From contig NZ_JAPNLE010000009.1 of assembly GCF_026627925.1 (NCBI RefSeq), positions 4,960,001 through 5,024,000 on the forward strand: a DNA stretch of 64,000 nucleotides, in the 5' to 3' direction. Both the position numbers and the translations under genes were made by a program. Numbering within the stretch: position 1 is the first letter of the stretch; each line of letters starts with the position of its first letter. Positions 26,950 to 37,778 of this stretch are shown piece by piece. Below the pieces are notes generated by a model. The model had not been told where the DNA came from, searched no databases, and saw nothing but the letters and a program-made list of their open reading frames with translations. This DNA is from Cupriavidus sp. D39. GTDB lineage: Bacteria; Pseudomonadota; Gammaproteobacteria; Burkholderiales; Burkholderiaceae.

Positions 26950-27297
26950 ATGAAAAAGCTCCTCACGATGGTGGTGCTGGGCGCGGCCGCAACGGCTGCG
27001 CAAGCCCAGGAAGTCAAGGGCAATGTGGACGCCGCCAAAAACAAGGTCGCGATGTGTATTGGTTGCCATGGCATTCCCGGCTATCGCGCCTCCTTCCCCG
27101 AGGTGTACCAGGTGCCCCTGCTCGGCGGCCAGAACGCCAAATACATCGAGAATGCGCTCAAGGAATACCAGAAGGGCGAGCGCAAGCACCCGACCATGCG
27201 TGGCATTGCCGCGACCCTGACCGACCAGGACATCGCCGACGTGGCTGCCTACTACGCGCAGCAGTCTTCCAGCACGCAAAACAACACCCAGAAGTAA
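26950..27297 (+). CDS. class I cytochrome c, periplasmic
   Basis: A 115-residue exported protein. A Sec signal (MKKLLTMVVLGAAATAAQAQ) precedes one heme-binding CIGCH motif (CIGCHGIPGYRASFPEVYQV) and a distal Met candidate in HPTMRGIAATLTDQDIADVAAYYA. It carries electrons in the periplasm. The second cytochrome gene follows 12 bp downstream, so the two form an operon. Confidence 0.92.
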   Translation: MKKLLTMVVLGAAATAAQAQEVKGNVDAAKNKVAMCIGCHGIPGYRASFPEVYQVPLLGGQNAKYIENALKEYQKGERKHPTMRGIAATLTDQDIADVAAYYAQQSSSTQNNTQK

Positions 27298-27309
27298 GAG
27301 GACCCACCC

Positions 27310-27708
27310 ATGAATACGCTTAAGACGCTTTCGCTCGCGATCGGCGCACTCGTGCTGGGCGCCTCGGCCATCACCGCCTCGGCTGCCGACCTCGCGCACG
27401 GCAAGGCGCTGGTGGAGAAGGGCAACTGCGTGGCCTGCCACGGTGCCGGCATGAACGCCCCCATTACGCCGGATTACCCGAAGCTGGCCGGCCAGCACGC
27501 CGACTATCTGTACCACGCACTGGCCGCCTACCAGATCACCGGCAACCCGCAGGTGGGCCGCACCAACGCCATCATGGCCGGCCAGGTCAACGCCAACCCC
27601 GGCGTGACGGGCAAGGACGGCAAGCCGCGTCCCTTCACCCGGGATGAGCTGAAGGATATCGCTGCCTACATCGAATCGCTGCCGGGTGGGCTGGTCCTGA
27701 AGAAGTAA
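27310..27708 (+). CDS. class I cytochrome c, periplasmic
   Basis: A 132-residue exported protein. The signal peptide ends SAITASAADL. Heme motif CVACHGAGMNAPITPDYPKL is followed by GQHADYLYHALAAYQ, Met candidates in TNAIMAGQV, and the C-terminal helix DELKDIAAYIESLPGGL. Probably a redox partner of a terminal oxidase or dehydrogenase, paired with the preceding cytochrome. AGAGGA lies before the start. Confidence 0.92.
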   Translation: MNTLKTLSLAIGALVLGASAITASAADLAHGKALVEKGNCVACHGAGMNAPITPDYPKLAGQHADYLYHALAAYQITGNPQVGRTNAIMAGQVNANPGVTGKDGKPRPFTRDELKDIAAYIESLPGGLVLKK

Positions 27709-27750
27709 GCAAACCGGCGCCGGCAAATGCCGCGCGCGGGTCAGGAACAA

Positions 27751-27780
27751 GAAAAAGCCGCTGATCCCAGCGGCTTTTTC
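27751..27780. terminator. bidirectional terminator between cytochrome and DAHP synthase genes
   Basis: A perfect 13-bp stem GAAAAAGCCGCTG/CAGCGGCTTTTTC with loop atcc, with T-runs on both strands. It lies between the convergent cytochrome operon (stop 27708) and aroG (stop 27830). Confidence 0.92.
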
Positions 27781-27829
27781 TTTGCCCGCAGCCCCGGAGC
27801 GCTCGCGCCCCCGGGCCGCGTCAGGCGGC

Positions 27830-29065
<1,236 letters not shown>

Positions 29066-29233
29066 CTAAAAAAGTAAAAATAAAACTTAGCGGACATGGA
29101 TGGGATGCGGCTCAAATGGCGTCGGTTATTTGCGGCAACGCGTCACGGGATGGCATAAAATTGCGCCAGCCCTGCCAATTCTGCCGGTAGCGGCGGTTGA
29201 CCATCCGGTAACGAAGCATCTTTATAGCGCGTT

Positions 29234-29533
29234 TTATGGGGCTTGGCAAGCGTCCGGCATCGGGCCGGCCACAATTTCCGGACGCACCATGGCGGGTCCC
29301 GGATCGAGTTCCAGCCCGCGCATCACGGCGGCGGTGCGGTTCTCCACGCCTAGCTTCACGTACACATGCTGCAGGTGCTTTTGCACCGTACGGGCGCTGA
29401 TGCCAAGCATGCCCGCGATCTCGCGGTCCGTCTTGCCGTGCGCCAGCCAGCGCAGCACTTGCTGCTCGCGCGCGGTCAGCCTGGCGAGCATGGAGAGCGT
29501 CTGGGCATCCTGGCAGCGGCTGACTGTGAGCAT
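29234..29533 (-). CDS. small LuxR-type HTH regulator
   Basis: About 99 residues from the ATG at 29533, consisting almost only of a LuxR/FixJ C-terminal DNA-binding domain: LTAREQQVLRWLAHGKTDREIAGMLG, then TVQKHLQHVYVKLGVENRTAA. There is no receiver or ligand domain in this frame. The frame is open upstream, so a somewhat earlier start cannot be excluded. It is divergent from the methyltransferase gene (213 bp between starts) and may control it. Confidence 0.7.
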   Translation of the reverse strand: MLTVSRCQDAQTLSMLARLTAREQQVLRWLAHGKTDREIAGMLGISARTVQKHLQHVYVKLGVENRTAAVMRGLELDPGPAMVRPEIVAGPMPDACQAP

Positions 29534-29746
29534 TGCGGCGGCTTTGGGTAGCGCGCCGGTACGCAATGCTGCGTATTGGCGCGTTCCCGTGCATGGACCA
29601 ACATCAATGAGGCCAGTATAGGCGCCGCCAGCGCGCACGGCAGTGCCGCGGCGGCACCTGCACAGGTTTGCCCGGGGGAAGACAGGCGAACGCGGCATGC
29701 CAGGCAGGTCAGGCACGCCGGGCTGAGGCGAGGGGAGGGAAACATC

Positions 29747-30802
29747 ATGGCGATCGATGAGGGGAGGCTGAACGCCTTCATGGCGCAGTTCGTCCAGGAT
29801 CTGGGGGCGGTGATGCATGCCGCCACCATCGTGGTCGGCGATACGCTTGGCCTTTACAAAGCCTTGGCCGAGAAACCGATGACCGTACAGGTGCTGGCCG
29901 AGAAAACCCATACCGATGAGCGCTACCTGCTCGAGTGGCTGTCCGCGCAGGCGGCCAGCGGCTATGTCGCGTACGACCCGGCCAGCGATCTGTTCAGCCT
30001 GACCGAGGAGCAAGCCTTCGCGCTGGCCCAGGAAGGCAGCCCTGCTTTTATTCCCGGTGCCTTCCAGATCGCGGTGGCGCAGTTCAAGGCGATTCCCAAG
30101 ATCGTGGATGCCTTTCGCAACGGGCGCGGGCTGGGCTGGCATGAACACGATCCGTCACTGTTCCACGGCACCGAGCGGTTTTTCCGCCCGGGCTATGCGG
30201 CGCACCTGACTTCGGAATGGATTCCCGCGCTGGAGGGTGTGCAGGCCAAGCTGCAGGCGGGCGCTCGCGTGGCCGACGTGGGCTGCGGGCATGGCGCCTC
30301 CACCATCATCATGGCGCAGGCTTACCCGGCATCGGCGTTTTACGGCTTCGATTACCACGAGCCGTCGATCCGCTATGCCAACGAGGCGGCGGCGCGCGCC
30401 GGCTTGCAGGATCGCGTGCACTTCGAGGTGGCAAAAGCCAAGGAGTATGGCGGCAAGGACTACGACCTGGTGGCCGTGTTCGACTGCCTGCACGATATGG
30501 GCGATCCGGTCGGCGCAGCCGCCCATGTGCGCGAGACCTTGCGTCCGGACGGCACCTGGATGATCGTCGAGCCCTTCGCCAACGACCGGCTCGAAGACAA
30601 CCTGAACCCGGTCGGCCGGGTCTTCTACTCGGCCTCGACCTTTATCTGCACGCCAGCGTCGCGCTCGCAGGAGGTGGGCCTGTGCCTGGGCGCCCAGTCG
30701 GGCGAGGCACGCATGCGCTCGGTGGTGCAGCAGGGCGGGTTTTCGCGTTTTCGCCGGGCGGCGCAAACGCCGTTCAACCTGATCTACGAGGCGCGGCCCT
30801 GA
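29747..30802 (+). CDS. class I SAM-dependent methyltransferase with N-terminal winged-helix domain
   Basis: A 351-residue protein. Residues 10-90 resemble the dimerisation/winged-helix domain of small-molecule O-methyltransferases (LGLYKALAEKPMTVQVLAEKTH, YLLEWLSAQAASGYV). Residues 160-350 hold the Rossmann fold, with SAM motif VADVGCGHGAS, acidic FYGFDYHEPS and motif LVAVFDCLHDMGDP. The substrate is unknown. AGGGGAGGGA sits just before the ATG at 29747. Confidence 0.88.
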   Translation: MAIDEGRLNAFMAQFVQDLGAVMHAATIVVGDTLGLYKALAEKPMTVQVLAEKTHTDERYLLEWLSAQAASGYVAYDPASDLFSLTEEQAFALAQEGSPAFIPGAFQIAVAQFKAIPKIVDAFRNGRGLGWHEHDPSLFHGTERFFRPGYAAHLTSEWIPALEGVQAKLQAGARVADVGCGHGASTIIMAQAYPASAFYGFDYHEPSIRYANEAAARAGLQDRVHFEVAKAKEYGGKDYDLVAVFDCLHDMGDPVGAAAHVRETLRPDGTWMIVEPFANDRLEDNLNPVGRVFYSASTFICTPASRSQEVGLCLGAQSGEARMRSVVQQGGFSRFRRAAQTPFNLIYEARP

Positions 30803-30838
30803 ACAGCAAAGGGCCGCGCCCGGCCCGCTGGACGGCAA

Positions 30839-32299
30839 TCAGGCCGTGCCGCCCACCGTCATGTTTTCAATGCGCAGGGTCGGCTGGCCCACGCCCACGG
30901 GCACGCTCTGGCCTTCCTTGCCGCACACGCCCACGCCCGAGTCCAGGCGCATGTCGTTGCCGATCATGGTGACGTCCTTGAGCGATTCCGGGCCGTTGCC
31001 CACCAGCGTGGCGCCCTTGACCGGCGTGGTGATCTTGCCGTCCTCGATCAGGTAGGCCTCGCTGGCGGAGAACACGAACTTGCCGTTGGTGATGTCGACC
31101 TGGCCGCCGCCGAAGTTGACCGCGTAGAGGCCGCGCTTGACGCTGGCGATGATCTCCTGCGGATCGCGGTTGCCATTGAGCATGTAGGTGTTGGTCATGC
31201 GCGGCATCGGCAGCGCGGCGTAGCTCTCGCGGCGCGCGTTGCCGGTCACCGGCATCTTCATCAGGCGCGCGTTGAGCGTGTCCTGGATATAGCCCTTGAG
31301 GATGCCGTCCTCGATCAACGTGGTGCACTGGGTCGGGTTGCCCTCGTCGTCGAGGTTGAGCGAGCCGCGGCGGTTGGCCAGCGTGCCGTCGTCCACCACG
31401 GTTACGCCCTTGGCCGCCACGCGCTCGCCCATGCGGCCAGCAAAGGCCGAGGAGCCCTTGCGGTTGAAGTCGCCTTCCAGGCCGTGGCCGATGGCCTCGT
31501 GCAGCAGCACGCCGGGCCAGCCCGGGCCGAGCACGACGGTCATGGCACCGGCCGGAGCCGGGCGCGCCTCGAGGTTGACGAGCGCCGAGGCCACGGCCTC
31601 GTCCACGTACTTGCGCAGCAGCTCGTCGGTGAAATAGCCGTAGGCATAGCGCCCGCCGCCGCCGGAGGAGCCGATCTCGCGGCGCCCGTTCTGCTCGGCG
31701 ATCACCGTGACCGACACGCGCACCAGCGGGCGCACGTCGGCGGCGATGACGCCGTCGCTGCGTGCCACCAGCACCACGTCGTATTCACCGGCCAGGCCTG
31801 CCATCACCTGCACCACGCGCGGGTCCTTGGCGCGGGCCATGCGTTCCACGCGCTCGAGCAGCGCCACCTTTTCGGCCGCGTCCATCGAGTCCAGCGGATC
31901 GTTGGGCGAGTACAGGTTGCGCCCGCCCTGGGAGGCCATCTTGCTCGCCACCTTGACGCGGCCGCTGCCGGCGCGGCCAATGGTGCGGGTCGCGGCGCCG
32001 GCCTTGAGCAAGGCGTCCAGGCTGATGTCGTCGGAGTAGGCGAAGGCGGTGCGGTCGCCGGACACGGCGCGCACGCCAACGCCCTGGTCGATGCTGAAGC
32101 TGCCGGACTTGACGATGCCTTCTTCCAGGCTCCACGCCTCGTTGCGGGTGTACTGGAAGTAGAGGTCGGCGTAGTCGACCTTATGCGTGAAGATATCCGC
32201 CAGCACGCGCTGCAGGTTGGTTTCGTCCAGGCCGTAGGGGGCCAGCAGCAATTGCTGGGCGGTGGCGAGGTTGCGGATTCCGAGGTCGCCGGCGTTCAT
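30839..32299 (-). CDS. tldD: metalloprotease TldD
   Basis: A 486-residue TldD. With TldE/PmbA it forms a heterodimeric zinc protease that degrades unfolded peptides and matures some modified peptides. The zinc motif HEAIGH is at residues 267-272, followed by [14 protein letters not shown]; the C-terminal [16 protein letters not shown] supplies the Cys ligand. Length matches E. coli TldD. The next gene on the same strand upstream (nitrilase family) is 105 bp away; this pairing is common in betaproteobacteria. TldE is not in the window. Confidence 0.95.
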   Translation of the reverse strand: MNAGDLGIRNLATAQQLLLAPYGLDETNLQRVLADIFTHKVDYADLYFQYTRNEAWSLEEGIVKSGSFSIDQGVGVRAVSGDRTAFAYSDDISLDALLKAGAATRTIGRAGSGRVKVASKMASQGGRNLYSPNDPLDSMDAAEKVALLERVERMARAKDPRVVQVMAGLAGEYDVVLVARSDGVIAADVRPLVRVSVTVIAEQNGRREIGSSGGGGRYAYGYFTDELLRKYVDEAVASALVNLEARPAPAGAMTVVLGPGWPGVLLHEAIGHGLEGDFNRKGSSAFAGRMGERVAAKGVTVVDDGTLANRRGSLNLDDEGNPTQCTTLIEDGILKGYIQDTLNARLMKMPVTGNARRESYAALPMPRMTNTYMLNGNRDPQEIIASVKRGLYAVNFGGGQVDITNGKFVFSASEAYLIEDGKITTPVKGATLVGNGPESLKDVTMIGNDMRLDSGVGVCGKEGQSVPVGVGQPTLRIENMTVGGTA

Positions 32300-32404
32300 G
32301 GTTGTCCTTTATCGTCGTGCCGCGGTGGCGCGAAAAGCGCCGCCGCGTAAAAATCTGGGATGTTGGCGATTCCGGGGAATCGGCCAGGTCATGGCTTGTA
32401 CATG

Positions 32405-33274
32405 CTACAGCACCCGATGGCGCAGCGCAGGCAGGTTCTGCCGCACCTCGTCCAGCCGGGCGGGATCGATCAGCCCGCTCACCACGCCTTCGCCTTCCGG
32501 CAGCACCGCCATCACCTCGCCCCAGGGATCGATCAGCATCGAGTGGCCCCAGGTGCGCCTTCCGTTCTCGTGCTTTCCGCCCTGTGCGGCGGCCAGCACA
32601 TAGCACTGGTTTTCGATGGCGCGGGCGCGCAGCAGGATCTCCCAGTGCGCCTGGCCGGTGGTGTAGGTGAAGGCGGCCGGCATCAAAATCAAGCTGGTGC
32701 CGCCGCCCGCCGCGAGCTGGCGGTAGAGCTCCGGAAAGCGCAGGTCATAGCAGACTGACATGGCGACCCGTCCACAGGGCGCATCGAAGCTGACCGGGGT
32801 CTGGCCGGCCAGGATGGTACGCGATTCGTCGTAGCTTTCGCTGCCGCGCGTGAAGCCGAACAGGTGGATCTTGTCGTAGCGTGCCGCGCGTTCGCCGCGC
32901 GGGTCGTAGGCGAGCGAGGTGTTGTAGACGCGGTCCTCGTCCTCGCACCACATGGGCAGGGTGCCGCCGACCAGCCAGATACGGTGCCGGCGCGCCGCAT
33001 CGGCCAGGAATGACTGGATCGGCCCGTCGCCGTCGCGCTCGCGGATGGCCACCTTGTCGCCTTCGCGCAGGCCCATCATGCAGAAGTACTCCGGCAGCAA
33101 CACCAGCTCGGCGCCGCCCTTGGCGGCCTGCGCGATCAGCGCGTCGGCGCGGGCCAGGTTGGCCTCGGGCGAGACCCCGCTGACGGTCTGGATGGCAGCC
33201 ACGCGAAAGGGGGCCGCGCTTGGGGCCGCGCTTGGGGCCGTGCTGGGGGCTGGGGCGGAGGCGTTTGCGGTCAT
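32405..33274 (-). CDS. carbon-nitrogen hydrolase (Nit1/omega-amidase-like)
   Basis: A 289-residue member of the nitrilase superfamily. The catalytic triad is visible: Glu62 (LLPEYF), Lys135 (RYDKIHLF) and Cys175 (SVCYDLRFPE). The Nit1/Nit2 branch hydrolyses amides such as deaminated glutathione or 2-oxoglutaramate, a metabolite-repair role. An Ala/Pro/Ser-rich 20-residue N-terminal extension is probably unstructured. It lies between yhdP and tldD on the same strand, 66 bp after yhdP, so an operon yhdP-nit-tldD is likely. Confidence 0.9.
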   Translation of the reverse strand: MTANASAPAPSTAPSAAPSAAPFRVAAIQTVSGVSPEANLARADALIAQAAKGGAELVLLPEYFCMMGLREGDKVAIRERDGDGPIQSFLADAARRHRIWLVGGTLPMWCEDEDRVYNTSLAYDPRGERAARYDKIHLFGFTRGSESYDESRTILAGQTPVSFDAPCGRVAMSVCYDLRFPELYRQLAAGGGTSLILMPAAFTYTTGQAHWEILLRARAIENQCYVLAAAQGGKHENGRRTWGHSMLIDPWGEVMAVLPEGEGVVSGLIDPARLDEVRQNLPALRHRVL

Positions 33275-33340
33275 GAAGCGGTTTCCTTGGCTTGCGGCGG
33301 CTGCGCGGCGGGCTTCGCCGGGCAGGGCCAGTCGCTACGG

Positions 33341-36300
33341 TTATGGCGCCGGGTAGACACGATTGGACGACGAATCCCGCACGGGGGGCGAGTCGGTCTT
33401 ATTCTCCCCCACTTTGATGACCTGCGGGTTCGCCCAGCCACCGCTGATATGGAAGCGGCGGCTGAAGGCCTTGGAGAATTCGTCGGCAAATATCAGCTGG
33501 GCCGCCAGCGTGCCGATCCCCAGCGCGGGATTGATGAACGCTGCGGCGACCGACGCGGATGTGGCGTTGATGCGCGGCACGACCGTCACATCCAGGTCCT
33601 GCGTTTCGCGCGGGATGTTCGCGCTGCCGGTCATCGAGGCGCGCAGTTGCCCGCCCTTGAGCGCGAAATCCTTGGTGCTGGCCACGCCATTTTCGATCGT
33701 GCCGGTGCCGGTGATCTCGTCGAACACCATGCCCTGGCCCGCCACGCCGCGGAAGTCGAAGGTGGCCAGCCGCATCAGGCCTTGCAGGCTGAGCACGCCC
33801 AGCAGCTTGGCTGCGCCGGGGTCCACGCTGAGGATCTGGCCGTTCTCCAGCTGGAGCTTCATCCGGCCCGACAAGGTGGGGTAGTCGATCGACAGCGGCG
33901 AGCCGCGCCATGCGATCCTGCCCTCGAAGGTGCCGCGCCCGTCGGCCAGCATGTGCGGCAGGCCCATGCGTTCGAGCACCTGGCCGCCATTGCGCACGTC
34001 GAGCTTGAAGTCGAGCAGCGTGCGGCGCTCGGCGGCAGCGCCGTCGCGTACCCGGCGCGGCAAGCGCCAGCTGCCGCTGCCCGTAAAGGTGGCGCCGGGC
34101 TGCTCGATGACCAGGCGGTCCAGCGTCCACACGGGCTCGCCGCCGTTTTCGCTGGCGCGGGCCTTGACCTCCAGCTTGCCGAAGTCGCGGCCGTGCAGCT
34201 CGAACCGATCGGCAACCAGGTCCAGCGCGGGCAGGTCGCCGGTGTTGCCGTCGAGCGGATCGGCCGCGTTGGCGGTGTCGCCCGTGTCGGGGATGTTCAG
34301 GTGCGACAGGCGCAGCGTGAGCGCGCCCGCCGGTGTGGTTGCATCGCTGCGCCAGCGCATGTTGCCCGCCACCTGGCGGGACTCGATCTGCACGCCCCAG
34401 CCAGCGCTTTCGCGGGTGGCCTCGAGCACGACATCGTCGAGCTCGCGGCCAAAGGCGTGCAGCGTGTGCGTGCGCGCGGAAATGCGCTCGGGCAGGTAGT
34501 CCACCGCTGGCGCCGCCGAGCCGGCACTGGCGCCCCCGGCGTCCGCGAACAGGGCGCGCCAGGCGTCCAGGTCGATGCGGCTGGCCGTGATCGCTGCGGT
34601 GACGCCGCTGGCGGGTTGCGGCGCCGGCTGCTCGATGCCGATCCCGCCGGCCAGCACTTCCATGCCGTCGCCGTTGCGGCGTAGCAGATAGCGCGCATTG
34701 AGCACGTTGCCATACTGCACCAGCATTTCCTCGCTGCCGGCGCGGGCGGCGCCTGGGCGCAGTTCAAAGCGCAATGGCACGGCCTGCGCCGCGCTTTTGG
34801 CCATCGGTGCGGGCAGGTTCACCGCCAGCCCGGCCAGCTCCGATGCCACCGTGATCTGCGGCTGGTGGTCGCGCACGCCGATCACGGCGCTGTAGGCGGT
34901 GCCGCCTTCCAGTTTCTGTATCAGCCCGGCGGCGGGCGAGCCGCCAAGCGCCTCGCGGATGCCCTGGGCGGTGAGATTGCCACCGGCATTGACCCTGACC
35001 GTGCCATCGGGCTGGCTGCCGCCGCCGGCACGAATCTCGCCGCCCAGGAAGCGGGCGCGCAGGTCGTTGAGCTGGAAGCCGTGCTCGTTGAAAGCGACCA
35101 CGCCGGTGGTGCCGGCCAGCACGGGCAATTGCGGGATCAGCACCACATCATTGCCGGGCAGCCGGAACTGGCCGTCGACCTTGGTGGCATGCGCCTCGGT
35201 GAGGGGCAGGTCGAGCTTGAGCCGCAGCTCGCCGTTGCCTTGGGCGCGCATATCCGTCAGCACCTGGCCGGTCCAGTCGCGCACCGGGCTGGCGGCGACG
35301 AAGCGCAGGAAGGCCGTCATCGCCCCGCTGGCGCTACCGTCCAGCACCAGGCGGCCGTGCTCGCCGAGGTCGGCGATGCGGCCATTGACGTCCTGCAGCG
35401 TGACGCCAGCGGCGCCTTGCACGCCAGCGCGCTGCGCGACGAACGACAGCCCGCCGCGCTCGAACAGCAAGTGGCCGCTGATGTCGGTGAAGTTCGGCCA
35501 GGCCTTGCCGTCATTGCTGGCGCTGGCGGCGCTGCCCGCCGGCGCGCTCACATGGGGCGCGATCTGGTAGCTGACGTGCTGGATGGGCACCTCGACCCGG
35601 AAGTCGCCAGCGCGCTCGAACGGGCTGTGGAAGGGGAAGTGCTCCAGGTCGCCCTTGAGCAGGAACTTGACGTCGCTGGCTTCACCGCGGACCAGGGCGC
35701 CGGCCAGGTACTGGCGCGTGGAGGCGGGTATGCCCATGGGCAGGTAGCGCGGCACGCGGCTGACCTGGGCGCGGGTCAGCTCACCGGTCAGGTCGGCAAT
35801 GCCGCCGTGCCCGTCGCCGCCGGCATGCCAGGTGCCGCGTACGCTGCCGGCGGTATCCGCGTTGGCGAACTGCACGCCGTCGGTGCGCACTGCCAGCTTG
35901 CCATTGTCGTTGGTCCAGCGCACCTCGCCGTTGATCTGGTCGAACGAGAGGCGCGGATCCTCGAACATGCCCGGCAGCATCAGCGCGGCATTGTTGCCTT
36001 CAAAGCGGGCGCTGCCCTGGTGTTCGTCGAAACTGAAGCTGCCGGAGATCCGCGAAAAGCCCGGCACGCCCAGGTGGGGCTTGCCATTCGCACCGACGGG
36101 CGGGTTGGCGGGCTGGCCAAGCACCGAGACGCTGCGCAGCGTGCCCTGCACGTTGAAGTGGCGCTGGCCATCGCGGCGGCTCAGCATGCCCTGGCGATCC
36201 CGGGTCCAGTTCACGTCCAGGTTGTCGACATGGCCCGAGGGCTGCAGCGCGCGCAGCTGGCGCGACAAGGCGGTGTCGAGCGGCAGCGAGGTGGCCAGCG

Positions 36301-37670
36301 CGCGCACGGTGTTCAGGTCGAAGGTGGGCGCCTTGAGTGTGAATTTGCGCAACGCGCCCTTGTTGTCGGTGGCCCAGCCGACCACTACCTTGCGCATGCC
36401 TTCGCGCCAGACGCCTTCGCCGCTGGCCAGGCCGGCGGCCGCGCTGGCGCCGCCGGGGGCGGCCGCGGCTGCGGAGGCCGCCTGCGCTTGCCGTGCCGGC
36501 GGCACCGCCGGCCCTTCCGCCGGCTCGGGCTGCCACAGCAGGGTGTCGATGGTGAGGATGTTGTCGCGGTCGCGCCCCGCGCGGTGCAGGATAAAGGCCT
36601 GGGCACTGGCGAGCTTGAGCGCTTCGGGCGCACCGGAGAGCTTCAGGTCCACGCTGCTGGCGCGCAGCCGGGCCTGGCTGCGGGTGATCTGGCCGCCGCG
36701 AAACTCGATGGTGCCGTCGGTGCTGAAGGTGCCGCGCGTGACCCGGTCGAAGATCGCGAGATAGCGCTGCAGCACCGGGAGCTCCAGCCGGCCAAGGTCC
36801 CAGCTGGCCTGCCCGTACCAGTTGTGCCAGTCGCCCGTGCGATGCAGGTATTCATGGCGGAAGTCCGCCTGCACCACGAGGGCGCGGCGCGAGCGTGGCC
36901 GATTGCGCTTCGAGCTTGAACGTGTGGCGCGAGCCGTGGCGCTGCACGCTGAGCTGGATATTGCCGACGTCCAGTTGCGGCAGCTTGTTCTTGTCGTCGA
37001 GCCAGCGCAGCTTGCCGTCGGTGAGCTCGACCTTGCCCTGGGCCAGCAGCCAGTCGAACAGGCGGTTGTCCTGCGGCTGGGCGCCGGTGGTGTCCACGGC
37101 CATGCCGGCCACCTTGAGCTTGCCGTCGGCGGAGCGGCGGATCAGCAGGTCAGTCTGGCTGGCGGAGATCCTCTGGAACAGCACGTCCATGCTGAACAGC
37201 GAGCGCCATGACAGCTTGCCATCGAGCTCGCCCGCGGCCAGCAGCACGCGCTGCTCGGCATCGATGGCCTTGACGTCGCGGGCATGGAAAGCGGGATGCC
37301 AGCCATCCCAGTAGGTATCGAGCTGGCCGATGCTCAGTTGGGCCGCGAGCGCCACCGAGCCGCGCTGCTCCAGCCAGGTGCGGGCGGCCGAGGCCTGTGG
37401 CCAGAGCACAAAGCGGATCAGGAGCCCGGCGAGCAGCGCCAGCAGCACCAGCGCCAGGGCCAGGCGCACCAGCACGCGTCCCAGGCCGCGCCAGACGGGA
37501 TGGCGCAAGCCAGCGAGCAGAGCCCGGCCGACCGCGCGCGCAAACGCGAGCGCGCGCCGGCCGCTTCGCGGCAACGGGGTTGAGCCTGCACCGGCGGCCC
37601 CATCAAGTGCCGGCGTGCCGCCGGCGGTGGCGGCGGAGGGATCGGCAGGTGGGGTGGCGTGGCTGGACAT
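33341..37670 (-). CDS. yhdP: YhdP-family AsmA-like inner-membrane protein, frameshifted near residue 260
   Basis: A very large protein (about 1440 residues) of the YhdP/TIGR02099 family, a bridge-like protein implicated in moving phospholipid between membranes. The start at 37670 gives a Ser/Ala-rich cytosolic stretch and a transmembrane helix (VRLALALVLLALLAGLLIRFV), then a huge periplasmic beta-rich part. Frame is lost near 36886: reading continues one base out after EAQSATL, as ALVVQADFRHEYLHRTGDW. Here one base is in excess rather than missing, in a mixed GC stretch. The C-terminus has the AsmA-like DUF3971 region. Divergent from glnE (108 bp). Confidence 0.9.
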
Positions 37671-37778
37671 GCGCAGATTATCCGACAATACTAGGCGCTC
37701 TCCAATACGGTGCCTGACCGGCCGTGCATAACGCGCGCGCCGGCCCAGGGCCGGCTCACGCGCTACCAAGTAACAGGA

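Noticed and set aside
34865..36919. Long plus-strand open frame opposite yhdP
   Set aside because: Ala/Gly/Arg/His-rich shadow with no domain, caused by codon bias on the other strand.
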